Below the pieces are notes generated by a model. It made no database searches, was not told where the DNA came from, and worked only from the letters and a program-made list of their open reading frames with translations. This document shows, piece by piece, positions 14,291 through 14,291 of a stretch of DNA of 14,291 bases. Every line of letters begins with the position of its first letter. Within the stretch, counting starts at the first letter, position 1. The stretch comes from an uncultured Dorea sp. (GTDB lineage: Bacteria > Bacillota > Clostridia > Lachnospirales > Lachnospiraceae), in NCBI GenBank assembly GCA_948844705.1, contig CAQNVT010000031.1, positions 1 through 14,291 of the forward strand, read 5' to 3'. Both the position numbers and the translations under genes were made by a program.

Positions 14291-14291
14291 A

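Overview
The window looks like a fragment of a chromosome from an anaerobic Clostridia member, most likely a Lachnospiraceae-type gut bacterium. This is inferred from the gene content: formate-THF ligase with FolD, an NfnAB-type flavoprotein pair, an iron-dependent alcohol dehydrogenase, and a zinc-ribbon/TPR/chitobiase-C protein. Strong AGGAGG-type ribosome binding sites and A/T-rich hairpin terminators fit too. No database search was possible. The first 27 bases are not biological: they match the end of the Illumina TruSeq read-2 adapter, so the first gene is cut by a read or contig end. The last gene runs off the other end, so the window is probably one whole contig.

Layout. (1) 28-5709 is one tightly packed plus-strand block: the C-terminal two thirds of an FtsK/SpoIIIE DNA translocase, fhs, folD, then a zinc-ribbon membrane protein with TPR and two chitobiase-C-like domains. 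It ends in a strong terminator. (2) 5763-7115 is a single-gene unit for an iron-dependent alcohol dehydrogenase. Its promoter has a Rex-box-like inverted repeat between the -35 and -10. (3) 7126-9621 carries its own promoter, an AAA-ATPase/PD-(D/E)XK protein of unknown role, a GNAT acetyltransferase, a short orphan coding remnant and a terminator. (4) 9680-10191 holds one weakly supported small membrane protein and then a good promoter. (5) 10132-13841 reads nfnA-nfnB (overlapping by one base), a perfect 12-bp hairpin, a ZIP metal transporter and rlmH, ending in a hairpin shared with the convergent last gene. (6) 13850 to the end, minus strand, is a partial ferritin-like protein.

How the genes fit together. 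fhs and folD form the formate to methylene-THF branch of one-carbon metabolism, and FolD links it to NADPH. NfnAB exchanges electrons among NADH, ferredoxin and NADPH. The alcohol dehydrogenase disposes of reducing equivalents, and its promoter appears to carry an NADH-sensing operator. The theme is therefore redox balance in a fermenting anaerobe. I saw no clear prophage, transposon, CRISPR array, tRNA or rRNA. The least explained parts are the zinc-ribbon membrane protein with its 36-base higher-order repeat, the AAA/nuclease-like gene, and the 9450-10190 interval.
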